Under the pieces are notes generated by a model. The model was not told the origin of the DNA. It did not search any database and saw nothing but the letters and a program-made list of their open reading frames with translations. Positions 1-8,572 of a stretch of 64,000 bases of DNA are shown one piece after another (within the stretch, counting starts at the first letter, position 1; each line of letters begins with the position of its first letter). The position numbers and the translations under genes are program-made. The stretch lies in NCBI GenBank assembly GCA_937926175.1, contig CALANV010000025.1, positions 1 to 64,000 of the forward strand, read 5' to 3'. The DNA is from an uncultured Rhodospirillales bacterium. GTDB taxonomy: Bacteria; Pseudomonadota; Alphaproteobacteria; CACIAM-22H2.

Positions 1-2902
1 CGATCTTGATCTCGATCTCGCGGCAGTTGTTGAGGTACTCGGCGGTCACGCCGAAACGACCCGATGCCACCTGCTTGATCGCCGACGATGCATTGTCGCC
101 GTCGGGCCGCGGCTTGTAGCGCGCCGGATCCTCGCCGCCTTCGCCGGAGTCGGACTTCGCCCCGATGCGGTTCATCGCGATCGTCAGGGTTTCGTGCGCC
201 TCCGGGCTGAGTGCGCCCAGCGAAATGCCGGGCGCCACCAGACGCTTGCGGATCTCCGTGATCGATTCGACCTCGTCGACCGGGATCGGCGAACGTCCCG
301 GCTTGAAGTCGAGCAGGTCGCGCAGGCTGATCGGCGGCAGCTTGCGGACGGCCTCGGAATATCGCTTGTACGTCGAGTAGGAGTCGTTCGCGACTGCGGT
401 TTGCAGCGTGTGCATCAGGTCGCCCTGCCAGGCATGCACGTCGCCGGACTGGCGATACCGGTAGAACCCGCCGACAGGCAGCGCGATCACGTCCTCGTTC
501 CAGGCACGCTCGTGCAGGCTCAGCACCTTGCGCTGGATGCCGCCCAGGCCGATGCCCGAGATGCGGCTGGTCATGCCGGGGAAGAAGTCGGCGACCAACG
601 TGCGCGACAGCCCGACGGCCTCGAAATTGTAGCCGCCGCGATACGAGCTGATGACCGAGATGCCCATCTTCGACATGATCTTCAGCAGACCGTCGTCGAT
701 GGCCTTCTGGTAGCGCTTGAGCGCCTCCTTGAGCGTGAGGCCGGGGAACAGGCCGCGGCGGTGCCGGTCCGCGATCGCCTCCTGCGCGAGATAGGCGTTG
801 ACCGTCGTGGCACCCACGCCGATGAGGACGGCGAAGTAGTGCACGTCGAGGCATTCGGCCGAGCGGACGTTGAGCGAGGTGAAGGTCCGGAGCTGCTGGC
901 GCACGAGGTGCGTATGCACGCCGCCGGCGGCCAGGATCATCGGGATGGGGGCGCGCTTCGGCCCCATGTTCTTGTCGGTCAGGATGACGTGCACGCAGCC
1001 GCCGCGGACCGCATCCTCGGCCTCGCGCTGGATGCGCTTGAGCGCCTCGCGCAGCGCCGCACCGTCGTTGCCCGGACTCGGCTCGAACGTGCAGTCGATT
1101 TCGACGGCGGTTGCGCCCATGTAGGCGCGCATCGCCTCGAACTCCTCGTTGAGGAGCACGGGCGAGTCGAGTTGGAGCAGCCGGCACTGGCTTTCATCCT
1201 CGTCGAGGATGTTGCCGAGATTGCCGAGTCGGGTGCGCAGCGACATGACGCGGCGTTCGCGCAGGCTGTCGATCGGCGGGTTCGTGACCTGGCTGAAGTT
1301 CTGCCGGAAGAAGTGGTGCAGACCGCGGTACTTGTCCGACAGGACTGCTAGCGGCGTGTCGTCACCCATCGAGCCGACCGCTTCCTTGGCGTCCTCGACC
1401 ATCGGATGGAGCAGGAGTTCGAGATCCTCCATGGTCCATCCGACCGCGACCATGCGGCGCCGCAGCTCGTCGCGGCTGTATTCCGGGCTGGGCTCGCCGT
1501 CGCCCTTGATCAGGCTGTCGATAACCGTGATGTTCTTGACCCACGCGCTGAACGGGCGCGAGGCCGCGAGCTTCGCGGTCAGCTCCTCGTGGCGGTAGAA
1601 GCGGCCTTCGACGAGATCGACACCGATCATCTGTCCGGGGCCGACGCGTCCCTTTTCGACGACCTTCGACTCGTCGACCTTCACCATGCCGGTCTCGGAC
1701 CCGACGATCAGCAGCCCGTCGCCGGTGATCGTGTATCGGCACGGCCGCAGGCCGTTGCGATCCATGCCGGCGATGACCCAGCGCCCGTCGGTCGCCGCGA
1801 TCGCCGCCGGACCGTCCCACGGCTCCATCACCGCGTTGCAGTACGAATACATGTCGCGTTCCGCCTGCGGGATCTTCGAATCCGAGCTCCACGCCGGCGG
1901 GATCATCATCGTCTTGACCATCGGCAGCGCCCGGCCGCCGCGCACGAGGAGCTCGAACACGTTGTCCATCTGCGCGGAGTCCGACCCGGGCTGGATGACG
2001 GGTTTGATGTCCTCGACCGCGGCGCCGAAGAGTTCGTGCGCCATGCGCGTCTCGTGGCTCTTCATCCAGTTGACGTTGCCGCGCAGCGTGTTGATCTCGC
2101 CGTTGTGGGCGAGGATCCGGAACGGCTGGGCCAGTTTCCAGGTCGGGAACGTGTTGGTCGAGTAGCGCTGGTGATAGATCGCGAAGGACGACACGAAGCG
2201 CTCGTCCTTCAGGTCCGGATAGAATTCGGACAGCTGCTCGGCCAGGAACATGCCCTTGTAGATGATCGAGCGGCACGACAGCGAGCAGATGTAGAAGTCG
2301 GTGATGTTTTCGGCCAGCACCTGCTTTTCGATGCGGCGCCGGATGATGTAGAGGTCCCGCTCGAACTGGTCGTTGTCGACGCCGCGGGTGTTCGAGACCA
2401 TGATCTGCTCGATCTCGGGACGCGTGGCGTTGGCCTTCTCGCCGCAGACCGCCGTGTTGATCGGCACCTGCCGCCAGCCGAAGACCGCGTAGCCCATGCG
2501 CAGGATCTCGGCCTCAGTGATGCAGCGGCAGCGCTCCTGCGCATCGAGATCGTTGCGCGGCAGGAACACCTGGCCGACGGCGAGCGTGCGGGGGCCGGGA
2601 TCGATGCCCTGGCGCGCGATGTGCGCCTTGAAGAAATCCTGCGGAATCTCGACGTGGATGCCGGCGCCGTCGCCGGTCTTGCCGTCGGCGTCGACCGCGC
2701 CGCGGTGCCACAGCGACTTGAGCGCGGCGATGCCGGCCTCCACGACCGCGCGGCGCGGCTTGCCGTCGATGGCCGCGATGAAGCCGACGCCGCAGGCGTC
2801 GTGCTCGTCCGCGGGATCGTAGGCTTTCGCCTCGATCAGCCTGCGTTCGTTCGCGACGTAATCGCGAATGAAGCCCTCGCCGGTCTCGATTTCGTTCGCC
2901 AT
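1..2902 (-). CDS. gltB: glutamate synthase large subunit, C-terminus beyond window
   Basis: NADPH-dependent glutamate synthase alpha subunit, which makes two glutamates from glutamine and 2-oxoglutarate. The frame is open from the ATG at 2902 to the window edge, about 967 of roughly 1,500 residues. The sequence DACGVGF places the catalytic Cys at residue 37, so a 36-residue propeptide would be removed to expose an N-terminal nucleophile, as in class II amidotransferases. The glutaminase domain follows (HNGEINTLRGN, then PGSDSAQMDN), then the central domain and the beginning of the FMN-binding synthase domain. It lies 94 bases downstream of gltD on the same strand, so the two subunits are probably co-transcribed in the order gltD-gltB. 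The FMN and Fe-S ligands lie outside the window. Confidence 0.97.
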   Translation of the reverse strand, partial: MANEIETGEGFIRDYVANERRLIEAKAYDPADEHDACGVGFIAAIDGKPRRAVVEAGIAALKSLWHRGAVDADGKTGDGAGIHVEIPQDFFKAHIARQGIDPGPRTLAVGQVFLPRNDLDAQERCRCITEAEILRMGYAVFGWRQVPINTAVCGEKANATRPEIEQIMVSNTRGVDNDQFERDLYIIRRRIEKQVLAENITDFYICSLSCRSIIYKGMFLAEQLSEFYPDLKDERFVSSFAIYHQRYSTNTFPTWKLAQPFRILAHNGEINTLRGNVNWMKSHETRMAHELFGAAVEDIKPVIQPGSDSAQMDNVFELLVRGGRALPMVKTMMIPPAWSSDSKIPQAERDMYSYCNAVMEPWDGPAAIAATDGRWVIAGMDRNGLRPCRYTITGDGLLIVGSETGMVKVDESKVVEKGRVGPGQMIGVDLVEGRFYRHEELTAKLAASRPFSAWVKNITVIDSLIKGDGEPSPEYSRDELRRRMVAVGWTMEDLELLLHPMVEDAKEAVGSMGDDTPLAVLSDKYRGLHHFFRQNFSQVTNPPIDSLRERRVMSLRTRLGNLGNILDEDESQCRLLQLDSPVLLNEEFEAMRAYMGATAVEIDCTFEPSPGNDGAALREALKRIQREAEDAVRGGCVHVILTDKNMGPKRAPIPMILAAGGVHTHLVRQQLRTFTSLNVRSAECLDVHYFAVLIGVGATTVNAYLAQEAIADRHRRGLFPGLTLKEALKRYQKAIDDGLLKIMSKMGISVISSYRGGYNFEAVGLSRTLVADFFPGMTSRISGIGLGGIQRKVLSLHERAWNEDVIALPVGGFYRYRQSGDVHAWQGDLMHTLQTAVANDSYSTYKRYSEAVRKLPPISLRDLLDFKPGRSPIPVDEVESITEIRKRLVAPGISLGALSPEAHETLTIAMNRIGAKSDSGEGGEDPARYKPRPDGDNASSAIKQVASGRFGVTAEYLNNCREIEIKI

Positions 2903-2953
2903 GGTCGGACTCTCGTTCTGTTCGTTCGCCCCCCGCCCGCTCGTCTTCTCCGG

Positions 2954-2972
2954 CCTCTCCCGGCGGGAGAGG
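2954..2972 (-). repeat. hairpin in the gltD-gltB spacer
   Basis: A perfect inverted repeat with 8-base arms (CCTCTCCC and GGGAGAGG) and a 3-base loop, in the 94-base gap between gltD and gltB. No T-run follows on the minus strand, so it is more likely an mRNA-stabilising or attenuating hairpin than a full terminator. Similar CTCTCCC/GGGAGAG palindromes are common dispersed intergenic elements in alphaproteobacteria, so it may be one copy of such a family. Confidence 0.5.
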
Positions 2973-2996
2973 GGCTCTCGCGGGGAGGATCGGGCG

Positions 2997-4484
2997 TTAT
3001 TCCGCGGCGGCAGACAGCGCTGCCGTCGCTGTCGCGGCCGATTTCTTCACCAGATACTTGTGTATGGATGCGGCCGCGTCGCGTCCGTCGCGGATTGCCC
3101 ACACGACCAGCGACGCGCCGCGCACGATGTCGCCCGCGGCGAACACGCCGTCGAGGTTCGTCATCATCGTCCGATAGTCGATCTTGAGAGTGCCCCAGCG
3201 CGTGACGTCGAGTTCCGGCGCGCCGAACATGACGGGCACGTTCTCGGGATCGAAGCCGAGCGCCATGACGACCATGTCGGCCGGCAGGTCGAACTCCGAG
3301 CCCGGGATCTTCTCGGGCGTCTGGCGGCCCGAGGCGTCGGCGATGCCGAGACGCATGCGCACGGCGCGCACCGCCGCCACGGACTCGGGGCCTTTCTTGC
3401 GCCGGCCCGCGGTCTTTCCGATGAACGCTTCGGGTGCGGCGAGCCAGACGAACTCGACGCCTTCCTCCTCGGCATGGAAGACCTCGCGCTGCGAACCCGG
3501 CATGTTCTTGCGGTCGCGGCGGTACAGGCACTTGACCGACTTGGCACCCTGGCGGATCGCCGTGCGCACGCAGTCCATGGCGGTGTCGCCGCCCCCGATG
3601 ACGACGACGTCCTTGCCGGCCGCATTGAGCGTGCCGTCGTCGAATCTGGGCACGGCGTCGCCAAGCCCCTTGCGGTTGCTCGCCGTCAGATATTCCAGCG
3701 CCGGCACGATGTTCGACAGGCCGATGCCGGGCGCCTGCATCTCGCGCGCCTTGTACACGCCCGTCGCGATCAGGATCGCGTCATGGCGCGCGCGCAGCTC
3801 GGCCAGGGTCGCGTCGCGGCCGACCTCGAATTCGGTGTGATAGACCACGCCCGCCTCGGCCAGCAGGTCGACGCGGCGCTGGACTACGTCCTTTTCCAGC
3901 TTGAAGCTGGGAATGCCGTAGATCAGCAGGCCGCCGATGCGGTCGTAGCGGTCATAGACGTGGACCTGATAGCCCCTGCGCCGAAGCGCCTCGGCCGCGG
4001 CGAGCCCGGCGGGCCCGCCGCCGATGATGCCGACCGACTGCGGCAGCTCGCGTGCGGGCTTGGGCGGCTTGACCCAGCCCATGGCCCAGGCCGTGTCGGT
4101 GATGTAGCGCTCGACCGAGCCGATCGTGACGGAGTCGAACCCCTTCTCGATGACGCAGTTGCCCTCGCACAGGCGATCCTGCGGGCAGATCCGCCCGCAG
4201 ATCTCCGGGAACGTGTTCGTCGCCTGGGAGGTCTCGTAGGCCTCCTCGAGCCGGCCTTCGGCCGTGAGCTTGAGCCAGTCCGGGATGTTGTTGTGCAGCG
4301 GGCAGTGGATCTGACAGAACGGCACGCCGCATTGGGAGCACCGGCCAGCCTGTTCCGCGGCGCGGGACTGCTCGAAACTCGCATAAATCTCGCGGAAATC
4401 CCGACGGCGCTCGTCGGCCGAGCGCTTCGCGGGCATTTGCTGCTCCACCTGGACAAAGCGGAGCATTTTGCTGGTCGTCGCCAT
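2997..4484 (-). CDS. gltD: glutamate synthase small subunit
   Basis: Beta subunit of glutamate synthase (495 aa). It oxidises NADPH and passes electrons through FAD and 4Fe-4S clusters to GltB. The N-terminal third has the Fe-S cysteines in CSQCGVPFC, then C-P, and CGRICPQDRLCEGNC (residues about 49-110). An FAD-binding Rossmann motif (GIIGGGPAGLAAAEAL) lies near residue 150 and an NADPH-binding GGGDTAMDC motif near residue 300. Length and order match the family. It is the first gene of the gltD-gltB unit; the start at 4484 is the ATG of MATTSKMLRFV, which fits the usual N-terminus of this subunit. Confidence 0.97.
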   Translation of the reverse strand: MATTSKMLRFVQVEQQMPAKRSADERRRDFREIYASFEQSRAAEQAGRCSQCGVPFCQIHCPLHNNIPDWLKLTAEGRLEEAYETSQATNTFPEICGRICPQDRLCEGNCVIEKGFDSVTIGSVERYITDTAWAMGWVKPPKPARELPQSVGIIGGGPAGLAAAEALRRRGYQVHVYDRYDRIGGLLIYGIPSFKLEKDVVQRRVDLLAEAGVVYHTEFEVGRDATLAELRARHDAILIATGVYKAREMQAPGIGLSNIVPALEYLTASNRKGLGDAVPRFDDGTLNAAGKDVVVIGGGDTAMDCVRTAIRQGAKSVKCLYRRDRKNMPGSQREVFHAEEEGVEFVWLAAPEAFIGKTAGRRKKGPESVAAVRAVRMRLGIADASGRQTPEKIPGSEFDLPADMVVMALGFDPENVPVMFGAPELDVTRWGTLKIDYRTMMTNLDGVFAAGDIVRGASLVVWAIRDGRDAAASIHKYLVKKSAATATAALSAAAE

Positions 4485-4685
4485 GTTCGTTGTCCCCCGC
4501 CGGCGGATGGCCGGTAATTCCGTGTCTCTCCACAGCCGTATACGGCAATTACCGCGCTGCGCCGAGTCAAAAATGGCAGTTAGGTCAGCTCGTTTGCCCC
4601 AATATTGGGTTCATGCCGGCAAGTCAAGCTTCCGCTGTTAGGGTCGGTCGTCGTATCAGGGGAAAATAGGTCTCATACGTGAACT

Positions 4686-4712
4686 AATGGCCGTGGGCAC
4701 AGCACGGCCATT
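4686..4712. terminator. 10-bp inverted repeat between the SDR gene and gltD
   Basis: AATGGCCGTG and CACGGCCATT form a perfect 10-bp stem with a 7-base loop, 38 bases past the stop of the minus-strand SDR gene and upstream of gltD. There is no clear T-run on either strand, so termination is plausible but not certain. An operator for gltD is the alternative. Confidence 0.4.
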
Positions 4713-4750
4713 GCCGGCGATAGCCGGCCGTTTCAAAGGCTTGCACTATT

Positions 4751-5728
4751 TCAGGGTTGCGACGCTTGGATGAGGGGGCCGCGCGGTCCGAAGCGGCCGC
4801 CCTTGCGGTAGATTTCGAGATAGGTGGGAATGATCGCCTCGACGGCCGTCGGCTGGATCCCGAGATCCCGTAGGCCGGGCAGGTCCCCGGTGGGCACGTT
4901 GTCCCGCTCGAGCAGCGCGACCTGGTCGCGCGTGAGCGGCGGGTTCGGCAGCCATTCGAGGAGGGCGGCCTGCAGGCGCGCCGCCCAGAACGGCACGCTG
5001 ATCAAGGCGCGGCGGCGGCCGGTCTGCGCCAGGATGAGCTCCATGAGCTCGCGGAACGTGTAGACGCGCGGGCCGGCGAGTTCGAAGATTTTGCCCTCGG
5101 CCGACGGCGTGTCGAGGACGCGCATCACGGCATCGGCCACGTCCCCGACATAGACGGGCTGGAATCGGGTATGCCCGCCGCCGATCAGCGGCAACGCCGG
5201 CAGGAACTGCGCCATGCGGGCAAAGCGGTTGAAGAAGCTGTCCTCGGGGCCGAACACGATCGACGGCCTGAGAATGGTGGCGTTCGGGAAGGCCGCGCGA
5301 ATGCCGGCTTCCCCGGCAGCCTTGGAGCGCGCATAGGACGACGCGGCGTTCGGATCCGCGCCGATCGCGGAAATATGGATGAACTGTCGGACGCCCGCTG
5401 CGGCGGCGATGCGCGCAAGCCGCGCCGGGCCGTCGGCGTGGACCGCCTGGAAACGCTGGCGCCCGCGCTCGTGGAGGATGCCGACGAGGTTGACGACCGC
5501 ATCGGCGCCGGCCACGGCCGCTTCGAGCACCGCATCGTCCGCCGTCAGGTCGGCCCGCATCGGCACGATCTGGCCGACATTGCCCATCGGCCGCAGGAAC
5601 GCCGCCGCGACCGGGTCGCGCACGGCCACGCGGACGACCCACTGCGCCGCCGCCACGCGCTTGACGACGTAGCGGCCGATGAACCCGGACCCACCGAAGA
5701 CGGTAATGCGCTGACCTGCCGGCGCCAT
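4751..5728 (-). CDS. NDUFA9-like SDR (atypical NAD(P)-binding) protein
   Basis: A 325-aa short-chain dehydrogenase/epimerase-like protein of the complex I NDUFA9 subunit family (atypical SDR). The ATG at 5728 puts the nucleotide-binding GGSGFIG motif at residues 12-18, right at the N-terminus as expected; the longer frame upstream adds only low-complexity sequence. The canonical YxxxK is weak (SYARSKAAGE), typical of atypical SDRs that bind nucleotide but may not catalyse a redox reaction. In alphaproteobacteria such proteins are thought to act in complex I or quinone-related functions, but that is by family and not shown here. Monocistronic, divergent from tRNA-Leu. Confidence 0.85.
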   Translation of the reverse strand: MAPAGQRITVFGGSGFIGRYVVKRVAAAQWVVRVAVRDPVAAAFLRPMGNVGQIVPMRADLTADDAVLEAAVAGADAVVNLVGILHERGRQRFQAVHADGPARLARIAAAAGVRQFIHISAIGADPNAASSYARSKAAGEAGIRAAFPNATILRPSIVFGPEDSFFNRFARMAQFLPALPLIGGGHTRFQPVYVGDVADAVMRVLDTPSAEGKIFELAGPRVYTFRELMELILAQTGRRRALISVPFWAARLQAALLEWLPNPPLTRDQVALLERDNVPTGDLPGLRDLGIQPTAVEAIIPTYLEIYRKGGRFGPRGPLIQASQP

Positions 5729-5842
5729 GACTGAGCGATTCCCTCTTGCGCACTGGGCGCGACCAATGTCTTGATTCTCGCGCAGCCGGTTACAGATATA
5801 GCGCCGGCAGGTCAAGCGCACCCGTCGCAGGCGACGGAAAAT

Positions 5843-5871
5843 TTGACAAGGCGCCATGTGGCGGGTAGCTA
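5843..5871 (+). promoter_or_regulatory. sigma-70 promoter for tRNA-Leu
   Basis: A perfect -35 TTGACA (5843-5848), a 17-base spacer and a weaker -10 TAGCTA (5866-5871). This would start transcription near 5878, about 27 bases before the mature tRNA 5' end. Inferred from sequence only. Confidence 0.55.
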
Positions 5872-5904
5872 ATGCGCCTCCTACGAGCACGCCGCGCAAC
5901 CGGT

Positions 5905-5991
5905 GCCCGGGTGGCGGAATTGGTAGACGCGCTAGATTCAGGTTCTAGTGGCCGAAAGGCCGTGGAAGTTCGAGTCTTCTCTCGGGCACCA
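5905..5991 (+). tRNA. tRNA-Leu (CAG)
   Basis: An 87-base class II tRNA with encoded CCA. The acceptor stem pairs GCCCGGG with CTCGGGC (one G-T). The anticodon arm is CTAGA-TTCAGGT-TCTAG, giving anticodon CAG. The variable arm is a long helix (GTGGCCGAAAGGCCGT), as expected for leucine, and the T arm contains GTTCGAGTC. RNase D begins 50 bases downstream on the same strand. Confidence 0.97.
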
Positions 5992-6040
5992 ACACTTTCC
6001 CTAGCGGCTCCGCTCGACCGACAACCTTCGGATCGAAAGG

Positions 6041-6652
6041 ATGGCTGTGGAGCTGCATCAGGGCGACCTGCCTGAAGGTCTGCGCTTCGGCGCGGCGGTT
6101 GCGGTCGACACCGAGACAATGGGCCTCAACCCGTTTCGGGACAGGCTGTGCCTCGTCCAGCTTTCGGGGGGCGACGGCAACGCGCATATCGTCCGCTTCG
6201 CGCCCGGGCAATACGAGGCCCCGCGGCTCAAGGCCCTGCTGGCCGACACGTCGGTGCTCAAGATCTTCCATTTCGCACGCTTCGATCTGGCGGTGATCCG
6301 GCGTTTTCTGGGCGTGATGCCGCAACCGGTCTACTGCACCAAGATCGCGTCCCGGCTGTGCCGGACCTTCACCGACCGGCACGGTCTCAAGGACCTGTGC
6401 CGCGACCTGCTGAACGTCGAATTGTCCAAGGAGCAGCAGTCGTCGGACTGGGGCGCGCCGGAGCTCACCCCCGCCCAGCTCAAATACGCCGCATCGGACG
6501 TGCTGTATCTTCACGACCTGCGCGACAAGCTCGACGAGATGCTCACGCGCGAGGGGCGGCGCGAGCTGGCTGCGGCCTGTTTCGGGTTTCTGCCGGCGCG
6601 GGCCGAGCTCGACCTCGCCGGGTGGGGCGAGCAGGATATTTTCGCCCACTAA
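6041..6652 (+). CDS. rnd: ribonuclease D-like 3'-5' exonuclease
   Basis: A 203-aa DEDD-superfamily 3'-5' exonuclease made only of the catalytic domain, without the C-terminal HRDC domains of E. coli RNase D; this short form is usual in alphaproteobacteria. Exo I is DTETMGL (residues 23-29), exo II is the FHFARFD region near residue 80, and exo III lies around YAASDVLYLHDL near residue 155. RNase D trims 3' extensions of tRNA and other stable RNA precursors. It starts 50 bases after a tRNA-Leu gene on the same strand, so the tRNA and the nuclease could share a transcript. Confidence 0.92.
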   Translation: MAVELHQGDLPEGLRFGAAVAVDTETMGLNPFRDRLCLVQLSGGDGNAHIVRFAPGQYEAPRLKALLADTSVLKIFHFARFDLAVIRRFLGVMPQPVYCTKIASRLCRTFTDRHGLKDLCRDLLNVELSKEQQSSDWGAPELTPAQLKYAASDVLYLHDLRDKLDEMLTREGRRELAAACFGFLPARAELDLAGWGEQDIFAH

Positions 6653-6691
6653 CCCGTTGATACGAAAAGTACGGCGGTTACATTGATTTTT

Positions 6692-6776
6692 GGTGCCGCG
6701 ATAGGCATATTTTTTGCCTATCGGGGGTATTGCGGTGCCGCTGACAGACCATCCATGGGTGGTTTTGCGGTGCCGC
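6692..6776 (+). repeat. palindrome-rich leader upstream of the LPS operon
   Basis: GGTGCCGC occurs three times (6692-6699, 6734-6741, 6769-6776), the last two inside the identical decamer GCGGTGCCGC 35 bases apart. Between the first two lies a perfect 9-bp hairpin, CGATAGGCA (6699-6707) with TGCCTATCG (6715-6723), and between the last two lies the near-palindrome CCATCCATGGGTGG. No T-run follows, so it is not a standard terminator. It could terminate the rnd transcript weakly or hold binding sites controlling the kdsD-lpt operon. Confidence 0.4.
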
Positions 6777-6857
6777 ATCCAGGCTCTGGCGCGATGCCGT
6801 GATTGTCTGGCCCGATAACTGACCGGATTGCTTGACGCACCATCAAGTCCCGAGCCC

Positions 6858-7871
6858 ATGCCCGCCAATTCCGCCGTTCCGAATCGCCCGACATCCGCCG
6901 CCGCGGACCAAGCCGTCAGCGCATCGGCCGTCCGTGTGCTGACGTTGGAGGCGGACGGGATCCGGGCGCTGGCCGAGACGCTGGACGGGAACTTCTCGCG
7001 CGCGGTCGAGATCCTGGAGAAGATTCATGCGCGGCAGACCGGCGGCCGGGTCGTCGTCAGCGGCATGGGCAAGAGCGGTCACATCGCCCGCAAGATCGCC
7101 GCGACCTTTGCCTCGACCGGCACGCCGGCGCAGTTCGTGCACCCGGCGGAGGCGAGCCACGGCGATCTCGGCATGATCACGGCCGCCGATGCGGTGCTGT
7201 GTTTGTCCAATTCCGGCGAGACTCCCGAACTCGCCGACCTGATCGCCCATGCCAAGCGCTTTGCCGTGCCGTTGATCGGCATCGTCGGTCGGGCCGGCTC
7301 GACGCTGGCGCAGGCGGCGGACGTGGCGCTGCTGCTGCCGTCGGTGCCGGAGGCGTGTCCTCTGGGGTTGGCGCCGACCACCTCGACGACGATGATGCTG
7401 GCACTGGGCGACGCGCTGGCGGTGGCGCTCCTGGAGCGCCGCGGCTTCACGCCGGAGCAGTTCCAGGTGCTGCATCCCGGTGGCCGGCTGGGCAAGGCGC
7501 TGATCAAGGTCAGCGACATCATGCACACGGGCGACGCGGTGCCGCTGGTCGCGACCGGCACCGGCATGCGCGAGGCGCTGCTGGTGATGACGGCCAAGAC
7601 GTTCGGCTGCGTCGGCATCGTCGCGGACGGAAGGCTGGTCGGCGTGATCACCGACGGCGATCTGCGCCGCCACATGGATGATGACCTGTTGAACCGGACG
7701 GTCGACGAGGTGATGACGCCCAACCCCAAGACGATCCGGCCACAGGCGCTGGCGGCCGAGGCGCTCGGTCAGATGAACGCCAGCAAGATCACCGCGCTGT
7801 TCGTGATCGAGGACGGCCGACCCACCGGCATCGTGCGCATGCACGATATCCTTCGCGCCGGGGTTGTGTGA
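6858..7871 (+). CDS. kdsD: D-arabinose 5-phosphate isomerase (KpsF/GutQ family)
   Basis: Interconverts ribulose 5-phosphate and arabinose 5-phosphate, the first step toward KDO for lipopolysaccharide. From the ATG at 6858 the protein is 337 aa; a TTG at 6828 would add ten residues, and the ribosome site does not decide. An N-terminal SIS domain carries SGMGKSGHIARKIA and the HPAEASHGDLG loop, followed by two CBS domains (about residues 210-335). Its stop overlaps the lptC start by one base. It heads the kdsD-lptC-lptA-lptB-rpoN-hpf-ptsN block conserved in proteobacteria. Confidence 0.95.
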   Translation: MPANSAVPNRPTSAAADQAVSASAVRVLTLEADGIRALAETLDGNFSRAVEILEKIHARQTGGRVVVSGMGKSGHIARKIAATFASTGTPAQFVHPAEASHGDLGMITAADAVLCLSNSGETPELADLIAHAKRFAVPLIGIVGRAGSTLAQAADVALLLPSVPEACPLGLAPTTSTTMMLALGDALAVALLERRGFTPEQFQVLHPGGRLGKALIKVSDIMHTGDAVPLVATGTGMREALLVMTAKTFGCVGIVADGRLVGVITDGDLRRHMDDDLLNRTVDEVMTPNPKTIRPQALAAEALGQMNASKITALFVIEDGRPTGIVRMHDILRAGVV

Positions 7872-8572
7872 TGCGACCGGTTCGCGCGCCCATCGCACAA
7901 CCGCGCAGGTCGGCAAGAGCCGCGACTGCGGAAGGGCGCCGGATCGATCCGACCACATGGACGTCGCCGCGCCGGATCAGCCCCACGCGCACGCAGGTCG
8001 TCAGCTTTCTGAAGCTGCTGCTGCCGGCCGTCGCGGTCGCGCTCGTCGCGCTCATTCTGTTGTGGCCGCAGCTCAATCCCCTGGCGCAGGGGCTCCGGCT
8101 CGGGCCGGTGACCGTCGGTTTCGAGGATCTCGAAAATCTGCGCGTCGTCAGCCCCCGTTACGTCGGCAGCGATTCCGAGAACCAGCCGTATACGATCACG
8201 GCCGAGCAGGCGACGCAGGCTTCCGGCAACAGCGACGTCACCGACCTCGTCAAGCCAAAGGGCGACATCATGTTGAAAGGCGGGGATCGGGTCGCGTTGT
8301 CGGCGCAGACGGGAACCTATCACAAGGAGAAGCGGATCCTCGATCTCGAGGGCAACGTGAATCTCTTCCACGACGACGGCTACGAGATCACCACGTCGCG
8401 GGCGAAGATCGACCTCGCGAACGGCAGCGCCGCCGGCGACGATCCGGTCATCGGCCAGGGCCCCGATGTCGAAATGCGGGGCCAGGGATTCCGCGTCTAC
8501 GATCGCGGCAACCGCATCATCGTAACGGGACAGTCGAAGCTCGTGATCCATCAGGCGACCACGGAACGGTAA
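7871..8572 (+). CDS. lptC: LPS export protein LptC
   Basis: A 233-aa bitopic inner-membrane protein that passes lipopolysaccharide from the LptBFG extractor to LptA. It has a basic cytoplasmic N-terminus, one membrane segment (about residues 46-65, LLLPAVAVALVALILLW) and a periplasmic beta-jellyroll rich in alternating beta-strand patterns (DIMLKGGDRVALSAQTG, ILDLEGNVNLFHDDG). The start ATG overlaps the kdsD stop, and its own stop overlaps the lptA start (TAATG), so translation is probably coupled along the operon. Confidence 0.9.
   Translation: MRPVRAPIAQPRRSARAATAEGRRIDPTTWTSPRRISPTRTQVVSFLKLLLPAVAVALVALILLWPQLNPLAQGLRLGPVTVGFEDLENLRVVSPRYVGSDSENQPYTITAEQATQASGNSDVTDLVKPKGDIMLKGGDRVALSAQTGTYHKEKRILDLEGNVNLFHDDGYEITTSRAKIDLANGSAAGDDPVIGQGPDVEMRGQGFRVYDRGNRIIVTGQSKLVIHQATTER

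Noticed and set aside
194..3187. Long plus-strand frames over gltB (385 and 593 codons)
   Set aside because: They are antisense to the unmistakable GltB sequence, and their translations have no recognisable domains.
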